From NCBI GenBank assembly GCA_037382465.1, contig JARRPX010000018.1, positions 1-33,037 on the forward strand: 33,037 nucleotides of DNA. The letters are read 5' to 3'. The translations under genes were made by a program, and so were the position numbers. Positions 24,722 to 32,969 of the stretch are shown here, piece after piece. Source of the stretch: Anaerolineales bacterium. Its GTDB lineage: Bacteria > Chloroflexota > Anaerolineae > Anaerolineales > E44-bin32. Each line of letters starts with the position of its first letter. The first letter of the stretch is position 1. Below the pieces are notes generated by a model. That model was not told where the DNA came from and made no database searches. It saw only the letters and a program-made list of their open reading frames with translations.

Positions 24722-25453
24722 CTAACGCCTCAAGTCGATGCGGTTGAACGTTTCGATGTATCGCGGTACTTCGGGCGGACTGTCCCGATCCAGCATGCGC
24801 TCACGAATTCTATGTGCCAATTGCTCCATGTCCTTGATCTGACTTTTGTGCTCTTGCAGTGCCTTTATTTTCAGGTCGACGAAACGAGTGACGTCGATCA
24901 CCGTATTGGGGTGTTGCGCCATGGATACGTATACTTGCTCGACCTTGTGCGGTTCCACCCCTTCCGTATCCAACATCTCGGTGAAGTAGAGTCCTGAACC
25001 CGCCGCCGGGAACACGGCGTCGATGGTAGCCTGGCCCGCCGCGCGATGGTCGGGATGATTGATGTAGCGTGCGCCGGGAAAGTAATTCGTCGGATCGCAA
25101 GTGACCACAATGCTTGGGCGTTTGATACGAATGGCACGCACCAAATCCTTGCGCAATTGGATATCCGGTACGAGATATCCGTCAGGATAATCGAGAAATT
25201 CTACTTCGTTTACCCCCAGGATTTTTGCCGCTGCCCGTTGTTCTTTCATGCGCAGTTCGGCGAGCGCCTTCGAATCCGTGCCCACCTCGTCGTTGCCTTT
25301 ATCACCACGCGTGAACAAGAGGTAGCTCACGTCCCACCCCAGCGAGGTCCAGCGAGCGATTGTGCCGCCACAGAAAAATTCCGGATCGTCAGGATGTGCC
25401 AACATCACGAGGACCCGGATATTATGATCGTGGTCGTTAATCTGATCGTCCAT
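24722..25453 (-). CDS. PIG-L family deacetylase
   Basis: 243 residues from the ATG at 25453, which has AAGGA five bases upstream. The zinc site is given by AHPDDPEFFCGGT near the N-terminus and the HPDHRAAG segment in the middle. This family removes acetyl groups from N-acetylglucosamine conjugates (GlcNAc-PI, MshB and BshB types) and related substrates. The actual substrate here is not known. Directly behind the RicT-like gene and ahead of the M20 amidohydrolase. Confidence 0.85.
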   Translation of the reverse strand: MDDQINDHDHNIRVLVMLAHPDDPEFFCGGTIARWTSLGWDVSYLLFTRGDKGNDEVGTDSKALAELRMKEQRAAAKILGVNEVEFLDYPDGYLVPDIQLRKDLVRAIRIKRPSIVVTCDPTNYFPGARYINHPDHRAAGQATIDAVFPAAGSGLYFTEMLDTEGVEPHKVEQVYVSMAQHPNTVIDVTRFVDLKIKALQEHKSQIKDMEQLAHRIRERMLDRDSPPEVPRYIETFNRIDLRR

Positions 25454-25461
25454 GTCTGTCC

Positions 25462-26373
25462 TTAATTCTCTACACAATCGCAGCCGCCGTTCTCATTTTT
25501 CTTGCACGATTGTTGGGCTTTCGCCTCGAGATTCTTCAGTTCTTCATAGGGTTCGATTTCATCCGCTGAGAACTCGACGTTACGCCCATCTTCCATTTGA
25601 ACGATGACCGCCTTTTTTAAGGCCAGCACGTCGATCACTTTTCCCTCTCCCATCGGGGTCAACACGCGTTTCTTGCGTTTTGGGAGATTCTTCCTCGCTT
25701 CAACATACAGCTTGTATTCATACAGCAAGCAGCAGCGCAATCTGCCGCACATGCCTGTGATTTCTTCGGGGTTGAGTGAAATACTCTGCGCCTTCGCCAT
25801 ACGAATGGAAATGGGGCTGAACTCCGTCATGTACAGCGAACAGCAACGGGTTTCCAATCCACAAGCGCCCAGGCCGCCGAGAATCTTGGCCATGTCACGT
25901 GGACCGATTTGACGCAGCTCGATACGGGTGCCGCGATAGGCTTTCCGCAAGTTGGAATGCAGTTTCTTCAGATCGATCTTCTCATCACCCTCGATGTGAT
26001 AGAAAAACGTCAAGCGCGATCCATCATAGGAATACTCCGCCTTGGGGATTTTGACCCCCTCCAATCCCAATTGCTCGACCTCCGCGCGGCACGTATCCAG
26101 CACTTCCTGCTCTCGTTTTTGCCAGATCCGCTGCATGACGAGTTCCCGCGCTGAGGCGCTTCTCTCCACCTTCTTCCAGGAACCCTCGGAGGGCCTGGGC
26201 GGTTTCTCCGGCCGGTTCACGACCTGGCCCAATTCACGGCCGCGGCTGGTCGATACGATGACATAATCACCGGGCTTTACATCCGGCACGTTACTCGCAT
26301 CGAAGTGATACAACTTACCGAGTTCATTAAATCGCACCCCCACGACTTTACTCGTGGATTCTCTTTTCGCCAT
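25462..26373 (-). CDS. ricT: PSP1-domain protein, RicT/YaaT type
   Basis: 303 residues. The PSP1 core follows an N-terminal strand-rich part (VVGVRFNELGKLYHFD, GDYVIVSTSRGRELG). Cysteines CGLETRCC and CGRLRCCLLYEY match RicT, a subunit of an Fe-S-containing complex known in Bacillus for effects on RNA processing. The Cys-rich tail CCKKNENGGCDC-like end is additional. The ATG at 26373 has AAAGG upstream. Its neighbour, an Mrp-type Fe-S carrier, fits an Fe-S-dependent protein. Role in this organism is inferred. Confidence 0.82.
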   Translation of the reverse strand: MAKRESTSKVVGVRFNELGKLYHFDASNVPDVKPGDYVIVSTSRGRELGQVVNRPEKPPRPSEGSWKKVERSASARELVMQRIWQKREQEVLDTCRAEVEQLGLEGVKIPKAEYSYDGSRLTFFYHIEGDEKIDLKKLHSNLRKAYRGTRIELRQIGPRDMAKILGGLGACGLETRCCSLYMTEFSPISIRMAKAQSISLNPEEITGMCGRLRCCLLYEYKLYVEARKNLPKRKKRVLTPMGEGKVIDVLALKKAVIVQMEDGRNVEFSADEIEPYEELKNLEAKAQQSCKKNENGGCDCVEN

Positions 26374-26496
26374 AGCCAACCTTTACGATTGTTCCCTCTC
26401 CCTCGCTGTCGATCATACTTCTACCACTATCCGAATTTGATTGCAATTAATTTAATCCTACCTCGCCCACATTCTACTTTCGATTCTTAAGCAAGA

Positions 26497-27582
26497 TCAA
26501 TCGATGATCTCCAACGGTATGTTTTGTTTCTTATCCATCGCAAGCTGGCTGATCTTGGCGGCGATCTTCTCAGCGATGGCAACCAGTGCTTGCGCCACGG
26601 CAGATTCCGGACGATCCAACACGACCGGTTTGCCCGTGTCGCCCGATTCACGAACGATCGCATCCATCGGAATTTCACCGATCAATTCAACCCCCGTCTC
26701 GCCGGCGAGTTTCTTTCCTCCACCATGTCCGAAGACATCCACGCGTTGTCCGTCCGGGAGTTCGAGGTAGCTCATGTTTTCGACGACGCCCAAAATCGGG
26801 ACATCCATGGTGCGGAACATCTCCAACCCGCGCCGTGCGTCTTCCAGGGACACGTTCTGCGGCAGCGTAACGATCACGCCGCCGGAGAGAGGTACCGATT
26901 GAGCGAGACTCAACTGCGCATCCCCCGTCCCTGGAGGCAAATCTACGATAAGGTAATCGAGATCACCCCAAGCGACGTCGTTGATGAACTGCTGGATCGC
27001 GCTGTGGAGCATCGGGCCGCGCCAGATGATCGGCTGGTCGGGCCGGACGAGAAATCCGATCGACATCACTTTCACGCCGTACGATTCGGCGGGGATCATT
27101 TTTCCGCCTTGCGGCGCGGGCATCGCATCCAACCCCATCATCGTCGGTACGTTGGGTCCATAGATATCCGCATCGAGCAAGCCGACCTTGGCGCCCGATT
27201 TTGCCAATGCAACGGCGACGTTCACGGCAACGGTTGTCTTTCCCACCCCGCCCTTGCCCGAAGCAATGGCAATCGTATTTCGCATCGTCTGGATACCTTT
27301 TTCCTTAATGCGGCGGTCCGAGGGCACACTGGCACCGAATTCAATTTCCACCGCCGAAACGCCCGGGATGGCTTCGACGGCGCTGCGCGCGCTCGCTTCG
27401 ATGTGGTCTTGCAGCGGACATGCAGGGGTGGTCAACTGTATCCGGAAGCGGACCTTGCCGCCGTCGATCTTTAAATCCTTAATCATGTCCAGGCTGACGA
27501 GATCCTGGTTTAATTCCGGGTCGATTACTCCACCCAACGCAGCCAATACCTTCTCTTCGGTCACCTTGGTCTGATTAGCCAT
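26497..27582 (-). CDS. Mrp/ApbC-type Fe-S cluster carrier ATPase
   Basis: 361 residues from the ATG at 27582 (GGAG nine bases upstream). Residues about 1-95 are a MIP18/DUF59 domain (GVIDPELNQDLVSLDMI, TTPACPLQD). Then comes the deviant Walker A ASGKGGVGKTTVAVN and a Walker B DLPPGTGD. In many Mrp proteins a CxxC follows ENMSY; here ENMSYLELPDGQRVDVFG has none, so cluster binding at that site is doubtful. It overlaps the Cys-rich gene upstream by eight bases. It presumably serves Fe-S assembly for the adjacent complex I subunits. Confidence 0.87.
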   Translation of the reverse strand: MANQTKVTEEKVLAALGGVIDPELNQDLVSLDMIKDLKIDGGKVRFRIQLTTPACPLQDHIEASARSAVEAIPGVSAVEIEFGASVPSDRRIKEKGIQTMRNTIAIASGKGGVGKTTVAVNVAVALAKSGAKVGLLDADIYGPNVPTMMGLDAMPAPQGGKMIPAESYGVKVMSIGFLVRPDQPIIWRGPMLHSAIQQFINDVAWGDLDYLIVDLPPGTGDAQLSLAQSVPLSGGVIVTLPQNVSLEDARRGLEMFRTMDVPILGVVENMSYLELPDGQRVDVFGHGGGKKLAGETGVELIGEIPMDAIVRESGDTGKPVVLDRPESAVAQALVAIAEKIAAKISQLAMDKKQNIPLEIID

Positions 27583-27949
27583 TTTGAGTATCTCCAAACG
27601 ATGATTCGTACACCTCGTCGACGATCGGCGCTGCGCCTTGCATGAATTCACTCACGTCGTGATAGGCTCGATCGTAACACTGAAGCAAACTCGAATCGGT
27701 CTCCCGATAACGCCGTACGGCGTGTTTCGCACAGGTCGTGCAGCCGCGTAACGCCCGATACGAATTCGTGTGGCAATTGAGGCAGTTGCACATGCGTACG
27801 ATGAGCAAACTGAACGCCAGATGATCGATCGATGCCTCGGGACTTGCCAGGACTTGATCGATGAGATCCCGCCAAGACTCTCCGCGCAGATTGCGCAAAT
27901 GCGGCGTCACCCGCATCGGGTAAATGATCTCGGTGTCACTTTGGTACAC
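27575..27949 (-). CDS. Small Cys-rich protein of unknown function
   Basis: 124 residues, not recognised. A cluster of cysteines, CNCLNC followed by a CTTC pair about 14 residues later, sits in a mostly helical context and could bind Zn or an Fe-S cluster. The start is a GTG with AGGATG about nine bases upstream. It lies 32 bases after nuoI and overlaps the mrp gene, so it links complex I with the Fe-S carrier. A helper in cluster delivery to complex I is a guess from position only. Confidence 0.65.
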   Translation of the reverse strand: MYQSDTEIIYPMRVTPHLRNLRGESWRDLIDQVLASPEASIDHLAFSLLIVRMCNCLNCHTNSYRALRGCTTCAKHAVRRYRETDSSLLQCYDRAYHDVSEFMQGAAPIVDEVYESSFGDTQNG

Positions 27950-27981
27950 GAATCATCCTATCCGTTCTGTAAATGAGGGTC

Positions 27982-28596
27982 TTACGAAGAACCTCCGCGC
28001 CTTCTGGCAGTTTTGGCAGCTTCCTTTTCTGCACGAGCTGTCTCTTCGATGGCGTAGTCCGAAGGGCGGATCGAACGGTAGTACTCGACAGGCCGCGACA
28101 AGCGCTTCTTATCGTAGATATGATTTTCCAGGCGATTGTAGGAAGCGAGTTCATAATCGTGACCCATCTTCATCGCATCGAACGGGCAAAACTCCGCACA
28201 CAGGCCACAGTTAATGCAGTTATCGATATCGATGTAGAAATTTGTCGGCGCAGGTATCGGCCGTCCTGTCTCCGGATCGTTCGAACGTTCGATCCAGATA
28301 CATTGCGGCGGACACACTTTGGCGCAAATGCCGCACGACGTGCATCGGTCCTCGATCGTTCCATCTTCCGCTTCCTCATACACCAGGAAGGGAATGTATC
28401 GAAATTCCTCCGGAAGAGGCAGTTTCTCTTCCGGGTACTGAACGGTGAAAACGCCCCGCGCCTTGGGACTCTGCCGGATTTGTATCGCTTCGTCCCGGTA
28501 GTAACGCCTGCCAAGCCAGCGAATGTCGTCGATGTACGTACCGATAAAGTGCTTCAATGTAACGTAAAGCCCTTTAATCAACCCCTCACCAACCAT
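27982..28596 (-). CDS. nuoI: NADH-quinone oxidoreductase subunit I
   Basis: 204 residues with two [4Fe-4S] motifs, CTSCGICAKVCPPQC and CINCGLCAEFCPFDA, that carry electrons in the peripheral arm of complex I. The N-terminal helix (LIKGLYVTLKHFIGTY) is the usual membrane-facing one. A charged C-terminal tail (KEAAKTARRRGGSS) is added. It follows the nuoCD gene on the same strand. Confidence 0.92.
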   Translation of the reverse strand: MVGEGLIKGLYVTLKHFIGTYIDDIRWLGRRYYRDEAIQIRQSPKARGVFTVQYPEEKLPLPEEFRYIPFLVYEEAEDGTIEDRCTSCGICAKVCPPQCIWIERSNDPETGRPIPAPTNFYIDIDNCINCGLCAEFCPFDAMKMGHDYELASYNRLENHIYDKKRLSRPVEYYRSIRPSDYAIEETARAEKEAAKTARRRGGSS

Positions 28597-28632
28597 TCAG
28601 ATTCCACCACCCTTTCAAACACAAACGCATCA

Positions 28633-30384
28633 CTATCGATCTGTTTCACCCAGGACGATGTCGATCGAACCTAAAACGGCGACCACGTCTGCCACCTTTT
28701 GTCCTTTGCACATCTCGCCCAACGCGGTCAAATTGATGAACGACGGCGCTCGAACGTGATAACGCCAGGGATTGGGTTTTCCGTCGGACACGACATAGAA
28801 ACCCAATTCGCCCTTCGGATTTTCCACTCGACCGTAGGAGTCCCCCTGCGGTACACGCACCTGGTATGGGGATTTTCCGGTTTGAATCTCACCCTGCGGG
28901 ATATCGCGGATGACCTGCTCCAGGATCTTCAGACTCTGCCAGATCTCGTCGATGCGGATTAGATAGCGGTCGTACACGTCCCCGTTGTTGCGGACCGGTA
29001 TGTCGAAATCGAATCGATCGTAAATCGAATACGGATCAGCACGGCGCACGTCGTACGCCACACCGGAGGCGCGTAGTATCGGACCGGCCGCAGAAAACGC
29101 AAGCGCCTGCTCCCGAGTCAACACACCGACGCCGATTCCGCGCGCACGTACGATTTCGTTCGAGGTTATATATAGATCCAATTCCTCGACCTTGCGCGGC
29201 AGGCGGTTCGTAACAAGCTCTTTGACGACATTGAAGGTGTCATCTTGCAGATCGCGGGCCAGACCTCCGAAACGCAGATAGTTGCACATCATGCGAGAGC
29301 CGGAGACGGCCTCGAAAACATCGAGAATGAGTTCGCGCTCGTTGATCGCATACAACGCCGGGGTAAAAAATGCACCCAGATCGTTGAGTAGAAAGCCGAT
29401 CGCCCACAGGTGGTTGACGATCCTGGTCAGCTCCGCCATCATCACACGGATGTACTCCGCCCGTTCGGGCACGGCGATGCCCATGAGCTTTTCCACCGCA
29501 AGTGCATATCCCAGGTTGTTGCTCATGGAACAGATGTAATCGAGCCTGTCGGTGAACGGCATGTTCATGATGTAGGTGTTCCGTTCGCCGATCTTTTCAT
29601 GATTTCGATGTAAATATCCCATCACGGGCTGCAAATCGACGATGGTCTCGCCATCGAGCGTAACGACCATGCGAAAGACGCCGTGCGTCGAGGGATGCTG
29701 TGGTCCTAAATTGACGACGATTTGATCCGTCTTGAGCGGCTTCCCGTTGCCGTTACGCTTCTTGGGAACGCGCGCCAGGCCCGCGTACAGCCCGGCGTCA
29801 CCCTCCGGAATCCAGGTCTCGGCGGAAAAATTCTCGGGATACTGCACGTTCTTGTGATACGGATTTTGATCTTCGATGCGGATCACGTCTCCTTCAGGCC
29901 AGCGGCTCTTGAAGGGTTTATGGTCTTCTTCGTAGTACGGCTCATGCCAGTCTTTTCGGAGGGGATGACCGTGGAAACCTTCCCAGGTTAGGATCCGCTT
30001 CAGGTTGGGATGTCCTTCGAAACGAATTCCCAGCAGGTCCCACGCCTCTCGTTCTTGGAAATCAGCCCCTGGATATATCGGGACCAGGGACGGTACACTC
30101 GGGTTTTCGCGCGGCGTCTGCGTCTTGATGACCAAGGCGGGTCCACCCTGCGAGCGGTAAAGGTGGTACACGACCTCCATTTTTTCATCGGGAAGATAAT
30201 CCACACCCGTGACGGACGATAAATAATCGTAGCCGAGTTCTTCTCGTGCCGCGGTCGCAAATTCTATCAGTCGATCCGCTGCAACGAGGAAGCCCTCGTG
30301 CCCCTCGCGTTCGTCCGCAAGCACCTCACCATCAAAACGATCTCGAATTTCGTCCAATATTTCTTTCTTACGTTCTTCAAGCAT
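28633..30384 (-). CDS. nuoCD: NADH-quinone oxidoreductase subunits C and D, fused
   Basis: Single protein of 583 residues (594 from an ATG at 30417). Residues up to about 190 are NuoC ([20 protein letters not shown], then LRKDW). The rest is NuoD ([38 protein letters not shown], and the C-terminal [11 protein letters not shown]). The PQHPSTHG region lies near the quinone site. The ATG at 30384 has GAGGA about ten bases upstream, while the one at 30417 follows the nuoB stop with no ribosome site. NuoCD fusions occur in several phyla. Confidence 0.92.
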   Translation of the reverse strand: MLEERKKEILDEIRDRFDGEVLADEREGHEGFLVAADRLIEFATAAREELGYDYLSSVTGVDYLPDEKMEVVYHLYRSQGGPALVIKTQTPRENPSVPSLVPIYPGADFQEREAWDLLGIRFEGHPNLKRILTWEGFHGHPLRKDWHEPYYEEDHKPFKSRWPEGDVIRIEDQNPYHKNVQYPENFSAETWIPEGDAGLYAGLARVPKKRNGNGKPLKTDQIVVNLGPQHPSTHGVFRMVVTLDGETIVDLQPVMGYLHRNHEKIGERNTYIMNMPFTDRLDYICSMSNNLGYALAVEKLMGIAVPERAEYIRVMMAELTRIVNHLWAIGFLLNDLGAFFTPALYAINERELILDVFEAVSGSRMMCNYLRFGGLARDLQDDTFNVVKELVTNRLPRKVEELDLYITSNEIVRARGIGVGVLTREQALAFSAAGPILRASGVAYDVRRADPYSIYDRFDFDIPVRNNGDVYDRYLIRIDEIWQSLKILEQVIRDIPQGEIQTGKSPYQVRVPQGDSYGRVENPKGELGFYVVSDGKPNPWRYHVRAPSFINLTALGEMCKGQKVADVVAVLGSIDIVLGETDR

Positions 30385-30417
30385 ATCGTGTGATTCCTCG
30401 CCAACACCTGGAGTCAT

Positions 30418-31065
30418 TCAACGCTCGATACTCTTCTCGTTTACTTTTACGTCCACGTGTTGCCGTTCCTGATCGTGCTTCGGAAAATCTCGCGGATCGA
30501 TCAAATCCGGACCGAGGATCGGAATGGGAATCGGTTCCACCGCTTCCTTCCGATACCAGCGGACATTGCGGATCGACTGACGTTCGATTTTCTTCTGTAA
30601 GGTGATCAATCCGTGCAGCAGCGCCTGCGGTGTGGGAGGACAGCCTGGAACGTAGACATCCACGGGTAGGAATTTATCGACACCCGAAACCACACTGTAC
30701 CCTTCCTTGAAAGGACCTCCACCGGAGGCACATGCCCCCATGGCCATTACGTATTTTGGTTCCGGCATTTGATTGTAGAGCCTCACGATTTGCGGGATCA
30801 TCTTCTTCGTAACCGTACCTGAGATGATCATTAGATCCGATTGCCTCGGTGTCGGACGCATTACTTCCATCCCAAAACGCGAGAAATCGTAGCGGCTGGC
30901 TGCGACGCAGATCATTTCGATGGCGCAGCACGCCAAGCCAAACATCATCGGCCAGATCGAATTCTTACGGCCCCAGTTGTAAATTTTGTCCAGCGATGTG
31001 ACTGATACCAGCCCTTGAAGTTCCTCGGGGACGGGGATTTCGGGATTGTTAATGTCTTCCGTCAT
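30418..31065 (-). CDS. nuoB: NADH-quinone oxidoreductase subunit B
   Basis: 215 residues. The N2 cluster ligands are present: GLACCAIEM (Cys46, Cys47), MGACASGGG and [18 protein letters not shown] precedes the ATG. A C-terminal extension of about 35 residues, charged, goes beyond the common end. It is the first gene of the run; nuoA, which normally precedes nuoB, is absent. Confidence 0.92.
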   Translation of the reverse strand: MTEDINNPEIPVPEELQGLVSVTSLDKIYNWGRKNSIWPMMFGLACCAIEMICVAASRYDFSRFGMEVMRPTPRQSDLMIISGTVTKKMIPQIVRLYNQMPEPKYVMAMGACASGGGPFKEGYSVVSGVDKFLPVDVYVPGCPPTPQALLHGLITLQKKIERQSIRNVRWYRKEAVEPIPIPILGPDLIDPRDFPKHDQERQHVDVKVNEKSIER

Positions 31066-31082
31066 TCATCCCTCCGCGCGCA

Positions 31083-31113
31083 GGGGCCTGTAGCTCCCAC
31101 GTCTTCAGGCCCC
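31083..31113 (-). promoter_or_regulatory. Hairpin in the nuoB leader
   Basis: Eight-base perfect stem: GGGGCCTG (31113-31106 on the minus strand) with CAGGCCCC (31090-31083), 15-base loop. It sits between the predicted transcription start (about 31117) and the ribosome site, with no T-run behind it, so it is more likely a stabilising or regulatory leader structure than a terminator. Confidence 0.45.
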
Positions 31114-31123
31114 CGCCACCAGA

Positions 31124-31151
31124 ATTATACTTCCTCGATATGAGGTGTCAA
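31124..31151 (-). promoter_or_regulatory. Sigma-70-type promoter of the nuoB operon
   Basis: On the minus strand TTGACA (31151-31146), 16-base spacer, TATAAT (31129-31124): both hexamers perfect. Transcription would start near 31117, about 50 bases before nuoB. Confidence 0.8.
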
Positions 31152-31275
31152 GCAAACGGGTTTTATAGCTCACAATTGCGTTCTTAATTCTCCGAGTTGA
31201 TCCCGTCTGGGATGCCATTTTTCCCTTACATCGACAATGATTTGACATTGACCACTATTATGCAATTATAGACCC

Positions 31276-31289
31276 TATTAGTACTATTA
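31276..31289. promoter_or_regulatory. Palindrome in the erpA upstream region, possible operator
   Basis: TATTAGTACTATTA matches TANTAGTACTANTA on both strands and lies in an AT-rich stretch 34 bases before the Fe-S carrier start. TTGACATTGACC lies about 30 bases further up. An Rrf2/IscR-like or similar site is possible but the sequence is not a clear match to a known box. Confidence 0.3.
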
Positions 31290-31322
31290 TAACTTTTCCC
31301 TTACGGGATGGAGGCGTTTCCG

Positions 31323-31721
31323 ATGGAGCAAACGGGACGAGAATCGACGGCGGTTCAGCTTACGGATGCGGCCGTCCATCGAGTGCATAATCTGATCACA
31401 GAACGAGGCCTGAAAGACCACGCACTGCGTATATTCGTCACGGGCGGCGGATGTTCTGGCCTGAAATACGGCATGGCCTTGGAGCGGGACGTCCGTGATG
31501 CCGACGTGCGTTTCAACTTTGACGGCATCGATGTCCTCATCGATCCGAACTCGCTGCCATATCTCGCCGGGGCGACGGTCGATTACATCGACGACATCAT
31601 GGGCGGAGGATTCCACATCGAGAATCCAAACGCCGTGGCGAGTTGTGGCTGTGGAAACTCGTTCCGCACCAGAGATTCGCGGGCAACAAATTCCAACGAG
31701 AACGATTGTGCAGGTGCTTGA
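31323..31721 (+). CDS. A-type Fe-S cluster carrier (IscA/ErpA family)
   Basis: 132 residues from the ATG at 31323, which has GGAGG eight bases upstream. The three conserved cysteines are present in GGGCSGLKYGM and SCGCGNSF. A-type carriers hand [4Fe-4S] or [2Fe-2S] clusters to target enzymes. It is transcribed divergently from nuoB. It ends with a polar tail of about 20 residues after the SCGCG motif. IscA, SufA and ErpA cannot be told apart by eye. Confidence 0.9.
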   Translation: MEQTGRESTAVQLTDAAVHRVHNLITERGLKDHALRIFVTGGGCSGLKYGMALERDVRDADVRFNFDGIDVLIDPNSLPYLAGATVDYIDDIMGGGFHIENPNAVASCGCGNSFRTRDSRATNSNENDCAGA

Positions 31722-31752
31722 AGAGCAGGATCTACACAGTAACTGGAATATA

Positions 31753-31778
31753 AAAAACCGCCCGATAAGGCGGTTTTT
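31753..31778 (+). terminator. Intrinsic terminator between convergent genes
   Basis: CCGCC (31758-31762) pairs with GGCGG (31769-31773), extended by A-T pairs, and is followed by TTTTT; the stem is preceded by six A, so it can work in both directions. Confidence 0.8.
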
Positions 31779-31802
31779 CGCCTTAAATGAATTATGGATT
31801 GC

Positions 31803-32420
31803 CTAGCGGCTTCGCAGGAATGAAATCACCATACCGAACAGGCCCACAACGAGCAATCCCAATATGGCCAGAATCGGGGGTACACCACGAGATTGGTTGA
31901 CGACGGACGGCGCAAATGTGGGTTGAACGACGGGTTGTGCGGGCGTAAACGTCGGCAAGCGCGTCGCAGGCGCTTCTCCGAGGTTGAATTGAGCTGCGTA
32001 GGTCGGGTTGATGGTCGCCGTGACGCGCGGCGTCGGTGTCGGAGGGGGTTCGATGATGGGGAGGAGCTCGTTCGAATCGAGCACCACGTAGCGCGAATAT
32101 ACCCAGGCGTACTCATCGAATTGGCTGGGGTACACGATCATGATCCAGTCCCCGCCAGCCGAGCGGCCGACCGCCGGCGCTTGTTGCCCGGCGATGAGCA
32201 CGCCGATTTTATCGTATTCCGTCCCCGGCCCGAGACGAACGTTGACCAGATCCGGAACGACGATCATCGGCCCTTCGGGTGTGCCGGTCACCGTAATCAC
32301 GACCGTCGCTTGGGCGGCCTCAGTTCCGACGGAAGCGCCCGTGAATAAAACCATCATGGTCAAGACGCAGGCCGCAACCCCCATCCAGGCCACGATTCTC
32401 ATTTGCATGTTCTCTCTCAT
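31803..32420 (-). CDS. Secreted SH3-domain protein with C-terminal anchor
   Basis: About 205 residues. The N-terminal signal or anchor (about residues 9-30) is followed by a bacterial SH3 domain (VPDLVNVRLGPGTEYDKIG, ending YVVL), a Thr/Pro-rich linker and a C-terminal transmembrane helix (about 183-202) with RSR at the end. Bacterial SH3 domains bind peptidoglycan peptides or surface ligands. Same Thr/Pro style as the LysM protein. ATG at 32420; another ATG at 32408 is possible. A TATAAT box lies 20 bases upstream. Confidence 0.78.
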   Translation of the reverse strand: MRENMQMRIVAWMGVAACVLTMMVLFTGASVGTEAAQATVVITVTGTPEGPMIVVPDLVNVRLGPGTEYDKIGVLIAGQQAPAVGRSAGGDWIMIVYPSQFDEYAWVYSRYVVLDSNELLPIIEPPPTPTPRVTATINPTYAAQFNLGEAPATRLPTFTPAQPVVQPTFAPSVVNQSRGVPPILAILGLLVVGLFGMVISFLRSR

Positions 32421-32439
32421 AACTGCCCCATCCCGGCGC

Positions 32440-32445
32440 ATTATA
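32440..32445 (-). promoter_or_regulatory. -10 box of the SH3-protein gene
   Basis: TATAAT on the minus strand (in TAGTATAATGC), about 20 bases before the ATG. It lies inside the odd tail of the gamma-subunit frame, which suggests that this tail is really intergenic DNA. Confidence 0.45.
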
Positions 32446-32968
32446 CTACAGCGCGGTGCGCGGGAACCCGGGAAACGGATTCCCGCACATGGTCAGCCTG
32501 CTGAAATTCCCCCGTATGTGGAGTCGCCGCCGAACGGTTGACTGATTTCGTCGTGACCTCAGCTTCTCCAACCGAGTCCAATCCGATCCCGGTCGTCGCC
32601 ATCGACGGCCCCAGCGGGGCGGGTAAGGCAGGCACCGCGATGACAGCGATGTCTTCTCTGCCCGGTTCACGATCGATCAGCGAAGTGTTCACCACCAGGA
32701 TTCCACCCGTTTTCACCAGCGGTTCGTACCGCTCGAGTGAAGGAATGTTCATCACGATTGCGGCGGACGGATTGCGGATGAACGGGGAACCGATTTCGTC
32801 GCCGCTAAGGATCACCGTACAATGCGCGGTTCCGCCTCGCATCTCCGGACCATAGGAAGGGACATAAACGACTTGAAGATCAGTCTCCAAACCCGCATAG
32901 GTCAACAGCTTACCGGCGAAGAGCACCCCCTGTCCACCAAAGCCGGAGATGATAACTTCTTCCCGCAT
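32441..32968 (-). CDS. 2-oxoacid:ferredoxin oxidoreductase gamma subunit with foreign tail
   Basis: Residues 1 to about 113 are a good gamma subunit: MREEVIISGFGGQGV, PSYGPEMRGG, then VNTSLIDREPGREDIAVIAVPA. After VPA the family should continue with a cofactor-contacting helix and an N-x-V-x-LG segment. Instead the frame runs on for about 60 residues of unrelated sequence, and neither other frame of this strand restores the family. The break coincides with the broken end of a cytidylate-kinase start on the opposite strand (about 32630). The last third is therefore probably not native. GGAGG lies six bases before the ATG. Confidence 0.7.
   Translation of the reverse strand: MREEVIISGFGGQGVLFAGKLLTYAGLETDLQVVYVPSYGPEMRGGTAHCTVILSGDEIGSPFIRNPSAAIVMNIPSLERYEPLVKTGGILVVNTSLIDREPGREDIAVIAVPALPAPLGPSMATTGIGLDSVGEAEVTTKSVNRSAATPHTGEFQQADHVRESVSRVPAHRAVV
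32538..32630 (+). pseudogene. cmk: 5' fragment of a cytidylate kinase gene
   Basis: On the plus strand, PIPVVAIDGPSGAGK appears about 18 residues after a possible TTG start. This is the N-terminal P-loop signature of (d)CMP kinase (E. coli Cmk: VITIDGPSGAGKGT). Immediately after the Lys the similarity ends and the sequence becomes antisense of the gamma-subunit gene. Only about 31 codons remain. No ribosome site is convincing, so the start is uncertain. Confidence 0.55.
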
Positions 32969-32969
32969 G

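Noticed and set aside
26380-26496. Promoter for the ricT gene
   Set aside because: The 117-base gap is AT-rich with TTGCAA and TATGAT-like words, but none pair at 16-18 bases, so no promoter is called.
32441-32631. Simple frameshift in the third gamma subunit
   Set aside because: The other two minus-strand frames in this stretch do not resume the family sequence, so one inserted or deleted base cannot explain the odd tail.
32538-32855. Complete plus-strand gene of 105 codons beginning with the Cmk P-loop
   Set aside because: After the P-loop Lys the frame is antisense to the gamma subunit and shows no kinase sequence, so only a 5' fragment is accepted.
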